A stretch of DNA of 64,000 bases from Pontivivens ytuae (GCF_015679265.1 NZ_CP064942.1:744001-808000); one strand, 5' to 3'. Positions 45,784 through 57,240 are shown, counted from the stretch's first letter. The notes: generated from the sequence alone by a model not told the origin. Translations and numbers: made by a program.

Positions 45784-46800
45784 CTAAGCGAACTGCACCC
45801 AGACCATCGCGGCGTAAAGCGCCAGCATCACCCCGCCTTCCAGCCCGATACCGCGCCGGTCCCGCACGATCAAGCCGAAGAGCAGCACGCCGGTCATGCA
45901 AAGCCCCGTCACGATGATGAAGAGGTCGCCCGCCCCGATCGCGTGGTAGATCGACCCGGGCCGGTACGCGATGTCGGCGAAACTCAGGAACAGCGCGTCG
46001 AACGTGTTCCCGCCGATGATCCCACCCACCGCGAGTTGTAGCGCCCCGCGCCGAACGGCAGCGAGGGTGGTCACGAGCTCCGGCAGTGAGGTGACGAGCG
46101 CGATCATCAGGCCGCCCACGACGGTCTCGCCGACACCGGCCCGGCCCGCGATCTGGACACCGGTCTTCGCCAGCAGCCAGCCCGCGACCGCCACGACGAC
46201 GCCGAGCGCCGCGAACTGCAGCAGCAGCGGCACCAGGGGCTGCTCCGCCGTCCCGTCATCCTCGGGCTCGTCCTCCCGCGTCTCGGTCGTCCGCCGCGGC
46301 TGCCACATCGGTGCGTCGCGGAGCAGGACCGCGCGCCGGGTCCCCACGACATAGACCCCAATCAGGAGGATGGAGACGGGGTGCACGCCCCCGACCGCAA
46401 CCTCCGGCCCGAACGCGCCGCCGAGCGCCAGCGCCAGCATGATGACGAGCAGCGCCGCGGAGAGGAGGTTGTTCTGATCGGCCGCCGCATGCTCTAGATT
46501 CGCGCGGCGGTAGACGAGGTCGGCGAGGACCAGGAACAGGGTCTGCGCCGCGATCCCGCCCGCCGCGTTCGAGGCCGCGATGGCGGGATGGCCGTCGAGC
46601 GCCGCGGTGACAGAGGCGACCAGCCCGGGCAGCGAGGTCGCGGCACCCAGCAGGATGCCGCCCACCAGCGCCTCGCCCAGCCCGGTCGTATCGGCCAGCC
46701 GGTCGGCGATGCCGGTAAGCCGCGTCCCGCACAGCAGGATCACCAGCCCCGCCGCGGCGAAGATCGCCAGTAGAAGCGGAAGGCTCAGCCCGTCGAACAT
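45784..46800 (-). CDS. Sodium/calcium exchanger family protein with divergent first α-repeat
   Basis: A 338-residue CaCA superfamily antiporter with ten or so helices in two inverted halves and an acidic cytoplasmic loop (~175-195). The second α-repeat is canonical (VTSLPELVTTLAA, then GGIIGGNTFDALFL). The first reads ATSLPGLVASVTAA and AAGGIAAQTLF, so the usual ion-ligating Glu is Gly and the Asn of the GN motif is lost. Ion selectivity may therefore differ from classical Na+/Ca2+ exchange. It is convergent with the CPBP gene. Confidence 0.8.
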   Translation of the reverse strand: MFDGLSLPLLLAIFAAAGLVILLCGTRLTGIADRLADTTGLGEALVGGILLGAATSLPGLVASVTAALDGHPAIAASNAAGGIAAQTLFLVLADLVYRRANLEHAAADQNNLLSAALLVIMLALALGGAFGPEVAVGGVHPVSILLIGVYVVGTRRAVLLRDAPMWQPRRTTETREDEPEDDGTAEQPLVPLLLQFAALGVVVAVAGWLLAKTGVQIAGRAGVGETVVGGLMIALVTSLPELVTTLAAVRRGALQLAVGGIIGGNTFDALFLSFADIAYRPGSIYHAIGAGDLFIIVTGLCMTGVLLFGLIVRDRRGIGLEGGVMLALYAAMVWVQFA

Positions 46801-46960
46801 GACGGGACCACGGGGATCGGCGTGTGCATCGCGATACTCATTCCGATCAGCCTAGTGCGCTGCCGGAAAAAGACGATCTGCTTCAGTCACGTAGATGGAC
46901 CTCCGCCCGCTCGGACCCTCAGGTTGCGAAAGTTTCAGACGTCTTGGCGAGACAGCTACC

Positions 46961-47064
46961 GTCCCGGGGCTCGACCCGGGACCGGACCGCTCAAGAGGGG
47001 CGAACGGCCCCGGCGCAGGGCCGGGGCGGTGGGAGCAACCGTCCCGGACGTGATCCGGGACCGC
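46961..47064. repeat. Short dispersed hairpin repeats near the alpha-glucosidase end
   Basis: Three consecutive dyads of the GTCCCGG...CCGGGAC type: 46961-46983, a GCCCCGGC/GGCCGGGGC stem at 47007-47027, and 47041-47062. Related dyads occur at 52384-52500. They occupy the end of the glycogen cluster and may act as terminator or mRNA-stability structures. The rest of 46801-47069 shows nothing else. Confidence 0.6.
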
Positions 47065-47069
47065 CCGCG

Positions 47070-48695
47070 TCAGCCCTCCAGATCCATCAGCGCGAAGCCG
47101 AGCGGCGGCAGGACCAGCTCGCCGCCATCCCGCGTCGCCACCTGCTCCGTCGCCGTCGGAACCCTGCGCGGGTTGCCGGCAGCCTCCACTCGGCGCGCCC
47201 GCCGGTCGAAGTTGAAGAGGCAGAGCATCCGTGCGCTGTCGTGGCTACGCTCGAAGGCGAGGATATCATCTCCGAAATCGTGGAACGCGATCTCCCCCTT
47301 CAGCAGCACCTCGCTGCCCTGCCGCAGCGCAATGGCGGCGCGGTAATGGTCGAGGACACCGCCCGGTTGCTGCCGATCCACGGCGAGCGGCAGATGCTCA
47401 TCAGGCACCGGCAACCACGGTTTCTCCGCATTCGTCTCCGAGAACCCGCCGAACCGTGCCTCCGACTCCCACACCATCGGCGTACGGCAGCCGTCCCGCC
47501 CCTTGAAGCCGGGCCAGAATCGGATGCCGTAGGGGTCCGTCAGGTCCTCGTAGGCCACATCCGCCTCCGGCAGCGCCAGTTCCTCGCCCTGATAAAGACA
47601 GATCGAGCCACGCAGGGCCGTCAGCAGCGAGATGCAGAACTTCGCCAGCCGCTCCCGATCATCCCCGGGCTCGGCCCAACGGGTCACGTGCCGCGTCACA
47701 TCATGGTTGGAAAAGGAGTGGCAGACCCAGCCCTCGCGCACCTTGTCCTCGATCCGCTCGATCGTCCCGCGAATGAACTCCGCCGAGAACTGGTCCGCCA
47801 GCAGATCGAACGTGTAGGCCATGTGCAGTCGCTCGGTGCCCCGCGTGTAGGCGGCCACGGTATCGTAGCTGCGATGCTCGTCGCCCACCTCGCCCACGCT
47901 CGTCCGGTCGTCATATTCGTCGAGCAGCGCGCGAACGCGGCGCAGGAACGCCAAGTTCTCCGGCCGCGACTTGTCGTAGAGATGGTCCTGGAAGGAATAG
48001 GGGTTCGACGCCTCGATGAAGCTGGACCCGGACGACCGCTCCGCCGGCGGGTTGTTCCGCAGTTCCGTGTCGTGGAAGTGGTAGTTGCAGGCGTCGAAGC
48101 GGAAGCCGTCCACACCGCGATCCAGCCAGAACCGGATCTCGCCCAGCATCGCCTCCTGCACCTCCGGGTTATGATAGTTGAGCTGCGGCTGCTCCTTGAG
48201 GAAGTTGTGCATGTAGTACTGCCGCCGCACGCTATCCCACTCCCAGCACGGCCCCCCGAAGACGGAGAGCCAGTTGGTGGGGGCGGAACCGTCCTCCTGT
48301 GCCTCCGCCCAGACGAACCAGTCGGCCTTGGGGTTGTCGCGGGATTGGCGGCTTTCGCGGAACCACGCATGCTGGTCGGAGCAATGAGCCATCACCATGT
48401 CGATGGTGACCTTCAGGTTCCGCTTGTGCGCCTCCGCGATCAGTTCGTCGAAATCCGCAAGCGTGCCGAACATCGGGTCCACGTCGCGGTAGTCGCTGAC
48501 ATCGTAGCCGAAATCCTTCATCGGCGAGGCCATGAACGGGCTGATCCAGATCGCGTCCACGCCGAGCGAGGCGATGTGGTCGAGCCGCCGGGTGATCCCC
48601 TTCAGATCGCCGATCCCGTCGGCATCCGTGTCCTGATAGGAGCGTGGATAGACCTGGTAAATGGTGGCCCCACGCCACCAGTCGGGATTGCTCAT
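47070..48695 (-). CDS. GH13 alpha-glucosidase
   Basis: A 541-residue glycoside hydrolase family 13 enzyme of the alpha-glucosidase/oligo-1,6-glucosidase branch, hydrolysing terminal α-glucosyl links from malto-oligosaccharides. The order of the four GH13 regions is complete: DMVMAHCSD, GFRFDACN (nucleophile Asp), TSVGEVGD (acid Glu) and FSNHDVTR (transition-state Asp). There is no signal peptide, so it is cytoplasmic. Its ATG overlaps the glgX stop (ATGA), which puts it at the end of the glycogen operon, where it would finish off the debranching products. Confidence 0.92.
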   Translation of the reverse strand: MSNPDWWRGATIYQVYPRSYQDTDADGIGDLKGITRRLDHIASLGVDAIWISPFMASPMKDFGYDVSDYRDVDPMFGTLADFDELIAEAHKRNLKVTIDMVMAHCSDQHAWFRESRQSRDNPKADWFVWAEAQEDGSAPTNWLSVFGGPCWEWDSVRRQYYMHNFLKEQPQLNYHNPEVQEAMLGEIRFWLDRGVDGFRFDACNYHFHDTELRNNPPAERSSGSSFIEASNPYSFQDHLYDKSRPENLAFLRRVRALLDEYDDRTSVGEVGDEHRSYDTVAAYTRGTERLHMAYTFDLLADQFSAEFIRGTIERIEDKVREGWVCHSFSNHDVTRHVTRWAEPGDDRERLAKFCISLLTALRGSICLYQGEELALPEADVAYEDLTDPYGIRFWPGFKGRDGCRTPMVWESEARFGGFSETNAEKPWLPVPDEHLPLAVDRQQPGGVLDHYRAAIALRQGSEVLLKGEIAFHDFGDDILAFERSHDSARMLCLFNFDRRARRVEAAGNPRRVPTATEQVATRDGGELVLPPLGFALMDLEG

Positions 48696-50548
48696 GTCTC
48701 GGCCTCCAGCCAGTAGTCCACGCTGCGCGGCGGCAGATCCTCCCACCCGCGGACGGAGCGCCAGCGGCCGGGCGGTCGCGCGAAGGGCCGCGTCTCATCG
48801 GTTCCGTTGATGGCGACGACCACGCCGGGCAGCCGCTTTTGCAGGGCGCGCAGGCCGTGCCAGTCGGCGATCTCACTGCCGTCGGGGTGGCACCAAGCCA
48901 CGGTCTCCTCGGTCAGGAAGGCCGGATCGCCGAGTTGCGGTGCCGCGGCGCGGGCCCCGGCATAGGCGCGGGCGGCGGCGAGGATCTCCGGGTCGGCGCC
49001 CTCCCAGTCCACCCAGGTGATATGGTTGTCCTGCGCATAGGCGTTGTTGTTGCCCTGCTGGCTGCGCCCCATCTCGTCACCCGCGGTGATCATCACCGTG
49101 CCTCGCGCGGCGAAGAGCGTGCCGAGCAATGCGGTGACATCCCGCCGCCGCGCCGCGTCCACCCCGGCGTCCTCCGTCGGTCCCTCCACCCCGTTGTTCC
49201 AGGAGTGGTTGCCGTTGTGACCGTCGCGGTTCTGCTCACCGTTGATGGCGTTGTGCTTGTGCTCGTGGCTCACGAGGTCCCAGAGCGTGAACCCGTCATG
49301 CGCCGCAACGAAATCCACGCTGCGCGAGTGCTCCCCGTCGAAGAGGTCCGAGGATCCGGCAAGACGCGTCGCCACGTCGCCCAGGCTCCCCTCCCCCTTC
49401 CAGAACCGCCGGATGTCGTCGCGGGCGCGGTCATTCCATTCGAGGAACGGCTCGCCAAACTGCCCGAGCTGATAGCCGCCCGGCCCGATATCCCACGGCT
49501 CCATGATGAGGACGCCCGAACCGATCTCCGGATCCTCGCGCATCGCGCGCAGCGTCTCCGCCTGCGGGTCAAAGCCCTCCGCCGTGCGCCCCAGCACGGG
49601 GCCGAGGTCGAAGCGGAACCCGTCCACGCCGACCTCCCGCCGGAAGAGGCGCAGGGTGTCGAGGATCATCTGCCGCATCACCGGGTGGTCGCAGGCGACC
49701 GTGTTGCCGCAGCCGGTGTCATTGACAAGCCCGCCATCGGCATGCCGGTAGTAGGCCGTATTCGCAAGGCCGCGGAAGCTGACGGTCGGCCCGTCCGTGT
49801 CGCTCTCGCCCGTATGGTTGAAGACGACGTCGAGCAACGTGCCGATCCCGGCGTCGCGCAGGGTCGCCACCGTCTCCCGCAACTCGGGCAGCCCGCCGGG
49901 GCAAAGGCGGCAATCCGGCGCCATGAAGGTCACGGGGTTGTAGCCCCAGGCGTTGGTCAGCCCCAAGGGCGGCAGGTGCCGCTCGTCGATCCAGGCGGTG
50001 ACGGGCATCAGCTCGATGGCGTTCACGTGCAGGCTTTGCATGTGGTCGATGATCGCCGGATGCGCCAGCGCCGCGACGGTGCCGCGCAGATGCGCCGGGA
50101 TCTCCGGGTGGCGCATGGTCAGGCTCCGGACACTGGCCTCGTAGACCACGCCGCCCGGTTGCAGCACCGGCTCCGGCGCCGGGCCGCCATGGCGCGGGCG
50201 GACGATGGCGCGGGGGACGAGGGACGAGGTGTCCTCGCCCCTTTCCCCGAGCGCCGGATCGTAGCGCCAGGGCCGGTCGAACTCCCGCGCGTAGGGATCC
50301 GCCAGCAGCTTCGTTGCGTCGAAGCGGTGGCCCGCCTCCGGCGCCCACGGCCCCTCGGCGCGCAGGGCATAGGGCGCACTCTCGCCGATGCCGGGCACGT
50401 GCGCACTCCACCAGCCATCGTCATGGCGGTCGAGCGGGACTTCGCGGTCTGTCAGCACAACAGAAACGACAGTGGCCGCCTCGGACCAGACCGTGAAGCG
50501 GGTACCGGTGGCGTCGGGGACGGCACCGGGGGCGTGCGGCGGAATCAT
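48692..50548 (-). CDS. glgX: Glycogen debranching enzyme
   Basis: A 618-residue GH13_11 isoamylase-type enzyme that removes α-1,6 branches from phosphorylase-trimmed glycogen. It has an N-terminal CBM48 (~10-100) with FTVWSEAATVVSVVL, then the catalytic domain with DVVFNHTGE, GFRFDLGPV (nucleophile), LIMEPWD (acid) and AHDGFTLWDLVSHEHKHN. It is slightly shorter than E. coli GlgX (about 657 aa). It is coupled to the downstream alpha-glucosidase by an ATGA overlap and separated from glgA by a 394-base repeat cluster. Confidence 0.95.
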   Translation of the reverse strand: MIPPHAPGAVPDATGTRFTVWSEAATVVSVVLTDREVPLDRHDDGWWSAHVPGIGESAPYALRAEGPWAPEAGHRFDATKLLADPYAREFDRPWRYDPALGERGEDTSSLVPRAIVRPRHGGPAPEPVLQPGGVVYEASVRSLTMRHPEIPAHLRGTVAALAHPAIIDHMQSLHVNAIELMPVTAWIDERHLPPLGLTNAWGYNPVTFMAPDCRLCPGGLPELRETVATLRDAGIGTLLDVVFNHTGESDTDGPTVSFRGLANTAYYRHADGGLVNDTGCGNTVACDHPVMRQMILDTLRLFRREVGVDGFRFDLGPVLGRTAEGFDPQAETLRAMREDPEIGSGVLIMEPWDIGPGGYQLGQFGEPFLEWNDRARDDIRRFWKGEGSLGDVATRLAGSSDLFDGEHSRSVDFVAAHDGFTLWDLVSHEHKHNAINGEQNRDGHNGNHSWNNGVEGPTEDAGVDAARRRDVTALLGTLFAARGTVMITAGDEMGRSQQGNNNAYAQDNHITWVDWEGADPEILAAARAYAGARAAAPQLGDPAFLTEETVAWCHPDGSEIADWHGLRALQKRLPGVVVAINGTDETRPFARPPGRWRSVRGWEDLPPRSVDYWLEAET

Positions 50549-50630
50549 GCGGAAGCCCTCAAAGCGGTTTGGCCGCTAGTTAGCGCGACGAGCTCCGAAT
50601 GGGTAGCGGTGAATGCCTACAAAGCGACGA

Positions 50631-50837
50631 GGGCCGCGCCCGATCTGGAGGGCGCTTGCGCGACGGGATTGATAGGTCCGCGCCCTCAAGCGTCCATGTC
50701 GCTCATTCGATGAACCACATCGCCAACGCGCCCTGCGGGGGGAGGGTGATCCGGCTTCCAGGAAACTGTCCAGTGGACAGTTTCGCCGGATCACGGGCGG
50801 AGCCCCGGTCGGGCGCAGCCCGGCTTACCAGCCGGGC
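50631..50837 (+). repeat. MITE-like repeat, copy 3, interrupted by an inserted palindrome
   Basis: Same element as 39764-39907, but after GGGGGGAGG it is split by about 61 foreign bases (50746-50806) and then resumes GGTCGGGCG to the cap hairpin GCCCGG...CCGGGC. The insert is annotated separately. It lies between glgA and glgX. Confidence 0.85.
50746..50806. repeat. Palindromic element nested inside MITE copy 3
   Basis: GTGATCCGGC pairs with GCCGGATCAC (50746-50755 with 50785-50794), and inside it GAAACTGTCCA pairs with TGGACAGTTTC (50762-50772 with 50774-50784). The result is a long hairpin with one 6-base bulge, followed by GGGCGGAGCCCC. It is absent from the other two MITE copies, so it was inserted later. 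Confidence 0.75.
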
Positions 50838-50862
50838 GGAAGGGTGCTTTGGAGCGCCGTCA

Positions 50863-50919
50863 TGCTCTGGCTCGACCAGAGCATCTCCTGCCCGCGGAGA
50901 TGCTCGGGTCAAGCCCGAG
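50863..50919. repeat. Three back-to-back hairpins of a third repeat family
   Basis: TGCTCTGG/CCAGAGCA (50863-50883), GCATCTCC/GGAGATGC (50881-50903) and CTCGGG/CCCGAG (50903-50919) abut without spacers, immediately downstream of glgA. It might act as a transcript-end or mRNA-protecting structure. Confidence 0.65.
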
Positions 50920-50942
50920 GACGACACCTTTCCGAACCGACG

Positions 50943-52355
50943 CTACGAATGAACTCCGCCCAACGACCTATACAGCGCCGCATACTCCGCCGCCGACGCA
51001 TCCCAGCTCACATCCGCCCTCATCCCGTTGCGCTGCAACTTCGCCCAACCCGGTGTCCCGAAAAGCGCCACCGCCCGTCCCAGCGCCGCCCGCAGCGCAT
51101 CCGCATCGTCCGGCGCATGCACGATCCCCGTCGCCACGCCGGCCCGCAGCGCTGCTCCGTTCGCGTCCACTACCGTATCGGCGAGGCCTCCGGTCCGCGC
51201 CACCACCGGCACGCATCCGTAGCGCAGCGCGTAGAGTTGGGTCAGCCCGCAGGGCTCGAAGCGGGAGGGGACGAGGATCGCGTCCGCACCGCCCTGCACC
51301 AGATGGCTCAGCGCCTCGTCATAGCCGATCACACAGCCGACGCGCCCAGGATGACGGGCCGCGGCCTCCTGAAACGCCGTCTCCAGCCCGCCCTCGCCGG
51401 AGCCGAGCACGGCGAGCCGTCCGCCAAGCCCGACCAGATGCTCCACCGAAGCCGCCAGCAGGTCGAGCCCCTTCTGCCAGGTCAGCCGTGAGACCACAGC
51501 GAAGAGCGGTCCGCCGGGCTCCAGCCCGAAGCGCGCCTCCAGCGCCGCCGCGTTCTGCTTGCGCCGGCTCAGCGTCCGCGCCGCGTAGGTCGCCGCCAGA
51601 TGCGTGTCCGTCGCCGGATCCCACACGCCCGTGTCGATCCCGTTCACGATGCCATGCACCGCCTCACCCCGCGCCGCGATCAGCCCTTCGAGCCCCATGC
51701 CGAAACGCGGATCCCGGATCTCCTGCGCGTAGGTGGGGCTGACGGTGGTGATCGCATCGGCCATCGCCAGCCCGCCCTTCAGGAAGCCGACATCGCCGTA
51801 GTACTCCACGCCCTCCATGGCGAAAACGCTGCCGGGCAGGTCGAGCGCGCCGAAGATCTCGGCCCCGAACTGCCCCTGAAAGGCGATGTTGTGGATGGTG
51901 AGGACGGAGGGCACGCCGGTCTCCCGCGCCTTCAGGTAGACCGGCACCAGCCCCGCTTGCCAGTCATGGGCATGCACCAGATCGGGGCACCAGTCGCCGA
52001 GGCGCGTCAACGCCTCCGCCGCCCGCGCGAGCGCCGCGAAGCGCGCCCAGTTGTCGGGCCAGTCCTGCCCGGTGAGGTTGGTATAGGGCCCGCCGTCGCG
52101 ATCGTAGAGGTCGGGCCGGTCAACCACGTAGAGCTCCAGCCCCGTGGCCTGCCCCGTGAGAATGCGCCCGCCCTCGAAGGGCGCGACCTCGGTGGCGTCC
52201 TGCAGTGCGGCCATGATCTTGGGGTAGCCGGGCACGAGGCTGCGCATCTCCACGCCCTGCCCGGCGAGCGCGCCCGGAAGCGCCCCCGCCACATCGGCGA
52301 GACCGCCGGTCTTGACCAACGGGAAGATCTCGGAGGCGACGGAGAGGACCTTCAT
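50943..52355 (-). CDS. glgA: Glycogen synthase
   Basis: A 470-residue GT5 glucosyltransferase that extends α-1,4-glucan from ADP-glucose. The N-terminal Rossmann domain begins MKVLSVASEIFPLVKTGGLADV with the KTGGL nucleotide-sugar motif, and the C-terminal domain has the retaining-GT signature PSRFEPCGLTQLYALRYG. ATG 52355 is chosen because it begins this universal N-terminus; the upstream frame is repeat sequence. It lies downstream of glgC across a 208-base gap that contains hairpin repeats. Confidence 0.96.
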   Translation of the reverse strand: MKVLSVASEIFPLVKTGGLADVAGALPGALAGQGVEMRSLVPGYPKIMAALQDATEVAPFEGGRILTGQATGLELYVVDRPDLYDRDGGPYTNLTGQDWPDNWARFAALARAAEALTRLGDWCPDLVHAHDWQAGLVPVYLKARETGVPSVLTIHNIAFQGQFGAEIFGALDLPGSVFAMEGVEYYGDVGFLKGGLAMADAITTVSPTYAQEIRDPRFGMGLEGLIAARGEAVHGIVNGIDTGVWDPATDTHLAATYAARTLSRRKQNAAALEARFGLEPGGPLFAVVSRLTWQKGLDLLAASVEHLVGLGGRLAVLGSGEGGLETAFQEAAARHPGRVGCVIGYDEALSHLVQGGADAILVPSRFEPCGLTQLYALRYGCVPVVARTGGLADTVVDANGAALRAGVATGIVHAPDDADALRAALGRAVALFGTPGWAKLQRNGMRADVSWDASAAEYAALYRSLGGVHS

Positions 52356-52383
52356 CGCGTCGCCTCCGCTATCTCGCGCCACC

Positions 52384-52500
52384 GCCCCGGACCTGATCCG
52401 GGGCCGGCTTGTGCAGGCCCAAGCCGTCTCAACGATGAGCCACCTTTCGTGGCCAACCGGAGCAACAGCCGCGAGCGGTCCCGGCTCTGCGGCCGGGACG
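52384..52500. repeat. Dispersed GTCCCGG-type dyads between glgC and glgA
   Basis: GCCCCGG-ACCTGAT-CCGGGGC at 52384-52403 and GTCCCGG...CCGGGAC at 52478-52499 bracket a GC-rich spacer. They are related to the dyads at 46961-47064. The rest of the glgC-glgA gap shows no gene. Confidence 0.55.
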
Positions 52501-52563
52501 GTTGCGCCTTGGACCACCCTCGACACAATCCGCGGCGGCCCCCAAACAAACGCACCGCCCCCC

Positions 52564-53817
52564 TCATGCGTCCAGCGCGTCGATCATGGCCTTGGTGATC
52601 AGCGTCACGCCGCTGTCCGTGCGGCGGAAGCGGCGGGCGTCGTCCTCCGCGTCCTCGCCCACCACCATCCCCTCGGGGATCTGCACGCCGCGGTCCAGCA
52701 CCACCTTGGACAGCCGCGCGTGCCGCCCGATCACGCAGCGCGGCAGGATCACCGCCTGGTCGAGCCGGGAGTAGGAGTTCGTCCGCACCCCGGTGAAGCA
52801 CAGCGAGTTCGACATCTCCGTGCCCGAGATGATGCAGTCACCGGCCACCAGCGACTGCACCGCGTAGCCGCGCCGCCCCTCCTCGTTGTGGACGAATTTC
52901 GCGGGGGGCAGCGTCTCGGCATAGGTCCAGACCGGCCAGTCGCGGTCGTAGAGGTCGAGCTCCGGCACCGTGGTCGTCAGGTCCACATTCGCCTGCCAGT
53001 AGGCGTCGACCGTGCCCACGTCCTTCCAGTAGGCGTTGTTCTCCCCCGCCGACTTCACGCAGGAGCTGCTGAAGCGGTGCGCCTGCGCGTGCCCGTTCTT
53101 GACGACGTAGGGAATGATGTCGCCGCCGAAGTCGCGCTTGGACCCGTCCGTCGCCGCATCGCGCCGCAACTCGTCCATCAGGAAGGCGGTGTTGAAGACG
53201 TAGATGCCCATAGAGGCGAGCGCCATGTCCTCCTGCCCCGGAATGCCGGGCGGATCGGCAGGCTTCTCCACGAAATCGGTGATGCGGTCGGTCTCGTCCA
53301 CATGCATCACGCCGAAGCCCGTGGCCTCCATCCGGGGCACTTCGAGGCAGCCCACGGTCACGTCCGCGCCCGAGTTCACGTGCTGCTGCAGCATGATCTC
53401 GTAGTCCATCTTGTAGATGTGGTCGCCCGCGAGGATCACCATGAACTGCGGCGCGTAATCCTCGATGATGTCGATGTTCTGGAAGACGGCGTCCGCCGTG
53501 CCCTCGTACCAGTTGTCCGACGTGCGCTGGGAGGCCGGCAGGATGTCGAAGGTCTCGTTGCGCTCCGAGCGGAAGAAGCCCCAGCCCCGCTGTAGATGCC
53601 GGATCAGCGAATGCGCCTTGTATTGGGTGGCGACACCGATGCGCCGGATCCCCGAATTCAAAGCATTCGACAGGGCAAAGTCGATGATGCGCGTCTTGCC
53701 ACCAAAATACACGGCGGGTTTTGCGCGAATATCGGTAAGCTCCTTAAGTCGAGACCCCCGCCCCCCTGCGAGGACATAGGCCATGGCATCCCGGCTGAGC
53801 GGTCCCTGTCGTGTCAT
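52564..53817 (-). CDS. glgC: Glucose-1-phosphate adenylyltransferase
   Basis: A 417-residue ADP-glucose pyrophosphorylase, the committed step of glycogen synthesis, making ADP-glucose from glucose-1-phosphate and ATP. The nucleotide loop [21 protein letters not shown], the catalytic region [11 protein letters not shown], the sugar-phosphate motif [10 protein letters not shown] and the C-terminal left-handed β-helix region with [14 protein letters not shown] are all intact. The N-terminal Arg/Lys residues used for allosteric control in the family are present. It is the first minus-strand gene after the inserted plus-strand small gene at 53995. Confidence 0.96.
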   Translation of the reverse strand: MTRQGPLSRDAMAYVLAGGRGSRLKELTDIRAKPAVYFGGKTRIIDFALSNALNSGIRRIGVATQYKAHSLIRHLQRGWGFFRSERNETFDILPASQRTSDNWYEGTADAVFQNIDIIEDYAPQFMVILAGDHIYKMDYEIMLQQHVNSGADVTVGCLEVPRMEATGFGVMHVDETDRITDFVEKPADPPGIPGQEDMALASMGIYVFNTAFLMDELRRDAATDGSKRDFGGDIIPYVVKNGHAQAHRFSSSCVKSAGENNAYWKDVGTVDAYWQANVDLTTTVPELDLYDRDWPVWTYAETLPPAKFVHNEEGRRGYAVQSLVAGDCIISGTEMSNSLCFTGVRTNSYSRLDQAVILPRCVIGRHARLSKVVLDRGVQIPEGMVVGEDAEDDARRFRRTDSGVTLITKAMIDALDA

Positions 53818-53994
53818 CTTCTTCCTCCCATCGGCGAGGCCGTCTCTGGCGTGCGGCCCCTGCTTTCCGAACAGGGTAGCGCGCTTGGCCGAAAACGCGC
53901 GGGAAAACTTGGAAGGAGAGCGAGCCGCCTGAAAAACAAGCTTTGATTGAGCGTAACACCTTAATTCCGCCGGATTTTCTTTTTAGGAGTACAG

Positions 53995-54330
53995 ATGCTT
54001 CAAGTTGTATCGCAGGGCCTTTCGGTGATTATTAAGTCGATTGAAATATACTACGATATTTCAACCATTCCGGGTATAAATCCGGACAATCCCTCCATTC
54101 CCGATGCGCTTGCCTTCCGCAACGACGCGCTCGACCTGATCGAGGCGGCACTGACCGCCGAGGGTCAGGCCGAGTGGCTGGGGGCCGAGATCGGCAAGGG
54201 TGAGGTGAATTTCGGCTTCGAGGTCAAGAACTTCGAGCGGGCCGAGGCCATCATCCGCGACGCCGTCCGCAACACCCGCTTCGAGAACATCCGTGAGATC
54301 CGCCGCTTCGAGATCGAGGATAACGGCTAG
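53995..54330 (+). CDS. Small protein of unknown function inside the glycogen cluster
   Basis: A 111-residue protein, the only plus-strand gene inside the glycogen cluster. AGGAG lies about 7 bases upstream of the ATG. The N-terminal third (SVIIKSIEIYYDIS) is hydrophobic/β-like and encoded by AT-rich codons; the remainder is GC-rich and looks α/β (FEVKNFERAEAIIRDAVRN then IREIRRFEIEDNG). I recognise no family. Its stop overlaps the end of the convergent lysE gene by four bases. The AT-rich start, unlike its neighbours, hints at acquisition or a regulatory leader. Confidence 0.65.
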   Translation: MLQVVSQGLSVIIKSIEIYYDISTIPGINPDNPSIPDALAFRNDALDLIEAALTAEGQAEWLGAEIGKGEVNFGFEVKNFERAEAIIRDAVRNTRFENIREIRRFEIEDNG

Positions 54331-54959
54331 GCCGCCGGCCCACGCTGGAAGGCCGAGCGGATCAGTCCGAACCCGGCGAGCGAGAACAGCCCCGCCACCG
54401 CCCCGTCGATCCACCGCTGGCACCGCCGATAACCGGCCATGAACCCGGGCAGCGAGAAGGTCAGCGCGTGCGCCGCATAGTTCACGAAACCCAGCGCCAC
54501 GCAGACCAGGGTCGCGAGAATCAGCAGCCCGCGTCCGTCACCGGCCTCCAGCCCCATCGAGAGCACCGTGAGCCAGGCAAAGACCGCCTTCGGGTTCGAC
54601 AGGTTCAGCATCAGGCCGCGCACGAACCACCGGCCCTCCGCCGTGCGGGCGGGCATTGCCTCGCCGGGTTTCAGCGCCGCGCGTCCCGACTGAAAGGCGA
54701 GCCACAGCAGATAGAGCCCGCCGAGGATCTTCAGCACGAAAAGCACCTGGGCCGAGCCCTGCAGTACCGCCCCGAGCCCGCTCGCCGCGATCACGCCCCA
54801 GAAGGCGAGCCCGACCGAGAGCCCCGCCCCGAAGACCAGCGCCCTGCGGCGGCCGAAGCGCATGGCGATCGTCGCCGTCGCGATGTTCGCCGGCCCCGGC
54901 GAGGCCGCGACGATGAAGAAGGCGAGCAGGATCGGAACGAGGGTCTCCAGAACGGCCAT
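54327..54959 (-). CDS. LysE/RhtB family amino-acid exporter
   Basis: A 210-residue membrane protein with six predicted helices of the LysE/RhtB family, which exports amino acids or derivatives. It shows the N-terminal FFIVAASPGPANIATATIAM motif with the GPA core, and a second region FVRGLMLNLSNPKAVFAWL. It starts 11 bases after the glgB stop on the same strand, so it is probably transcribed with glgP-glgB even though it has no known glycogen role. Confidence 0.9.
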   Translation of the reverse strand: MAVLETLVPILLAFFIVAASPGPANIATATIAMRFGRRRALVFGAGLSVGLAFWGVIAASGLGAVLQGSAQVLFVLKILGGLYLLWLAFQSGRAALKPGEAMPARTAEGRWFVRGLMLNLSNPKAVFAWLTVLSMGLEAGDGRGLLILATLVCVALGFVNYAAHALTFSLPGFMAGYRRCQRWIDGAVAGLFSLAGFGLIRSAFQRGPAA

Positions 54960-54970
54960 GCGAAGTCCCC

Positions 54971-57157
<2,187 letters not shown>

Positions 57158-57240
57158 TCGGCTCCTCCCTCGAACGTGTTGAGGGGCCAGCTAGAGCAGA
57201 GCTCGCGCGGATCAAAGACCCGCATTCTCTCTTCGTCCAG

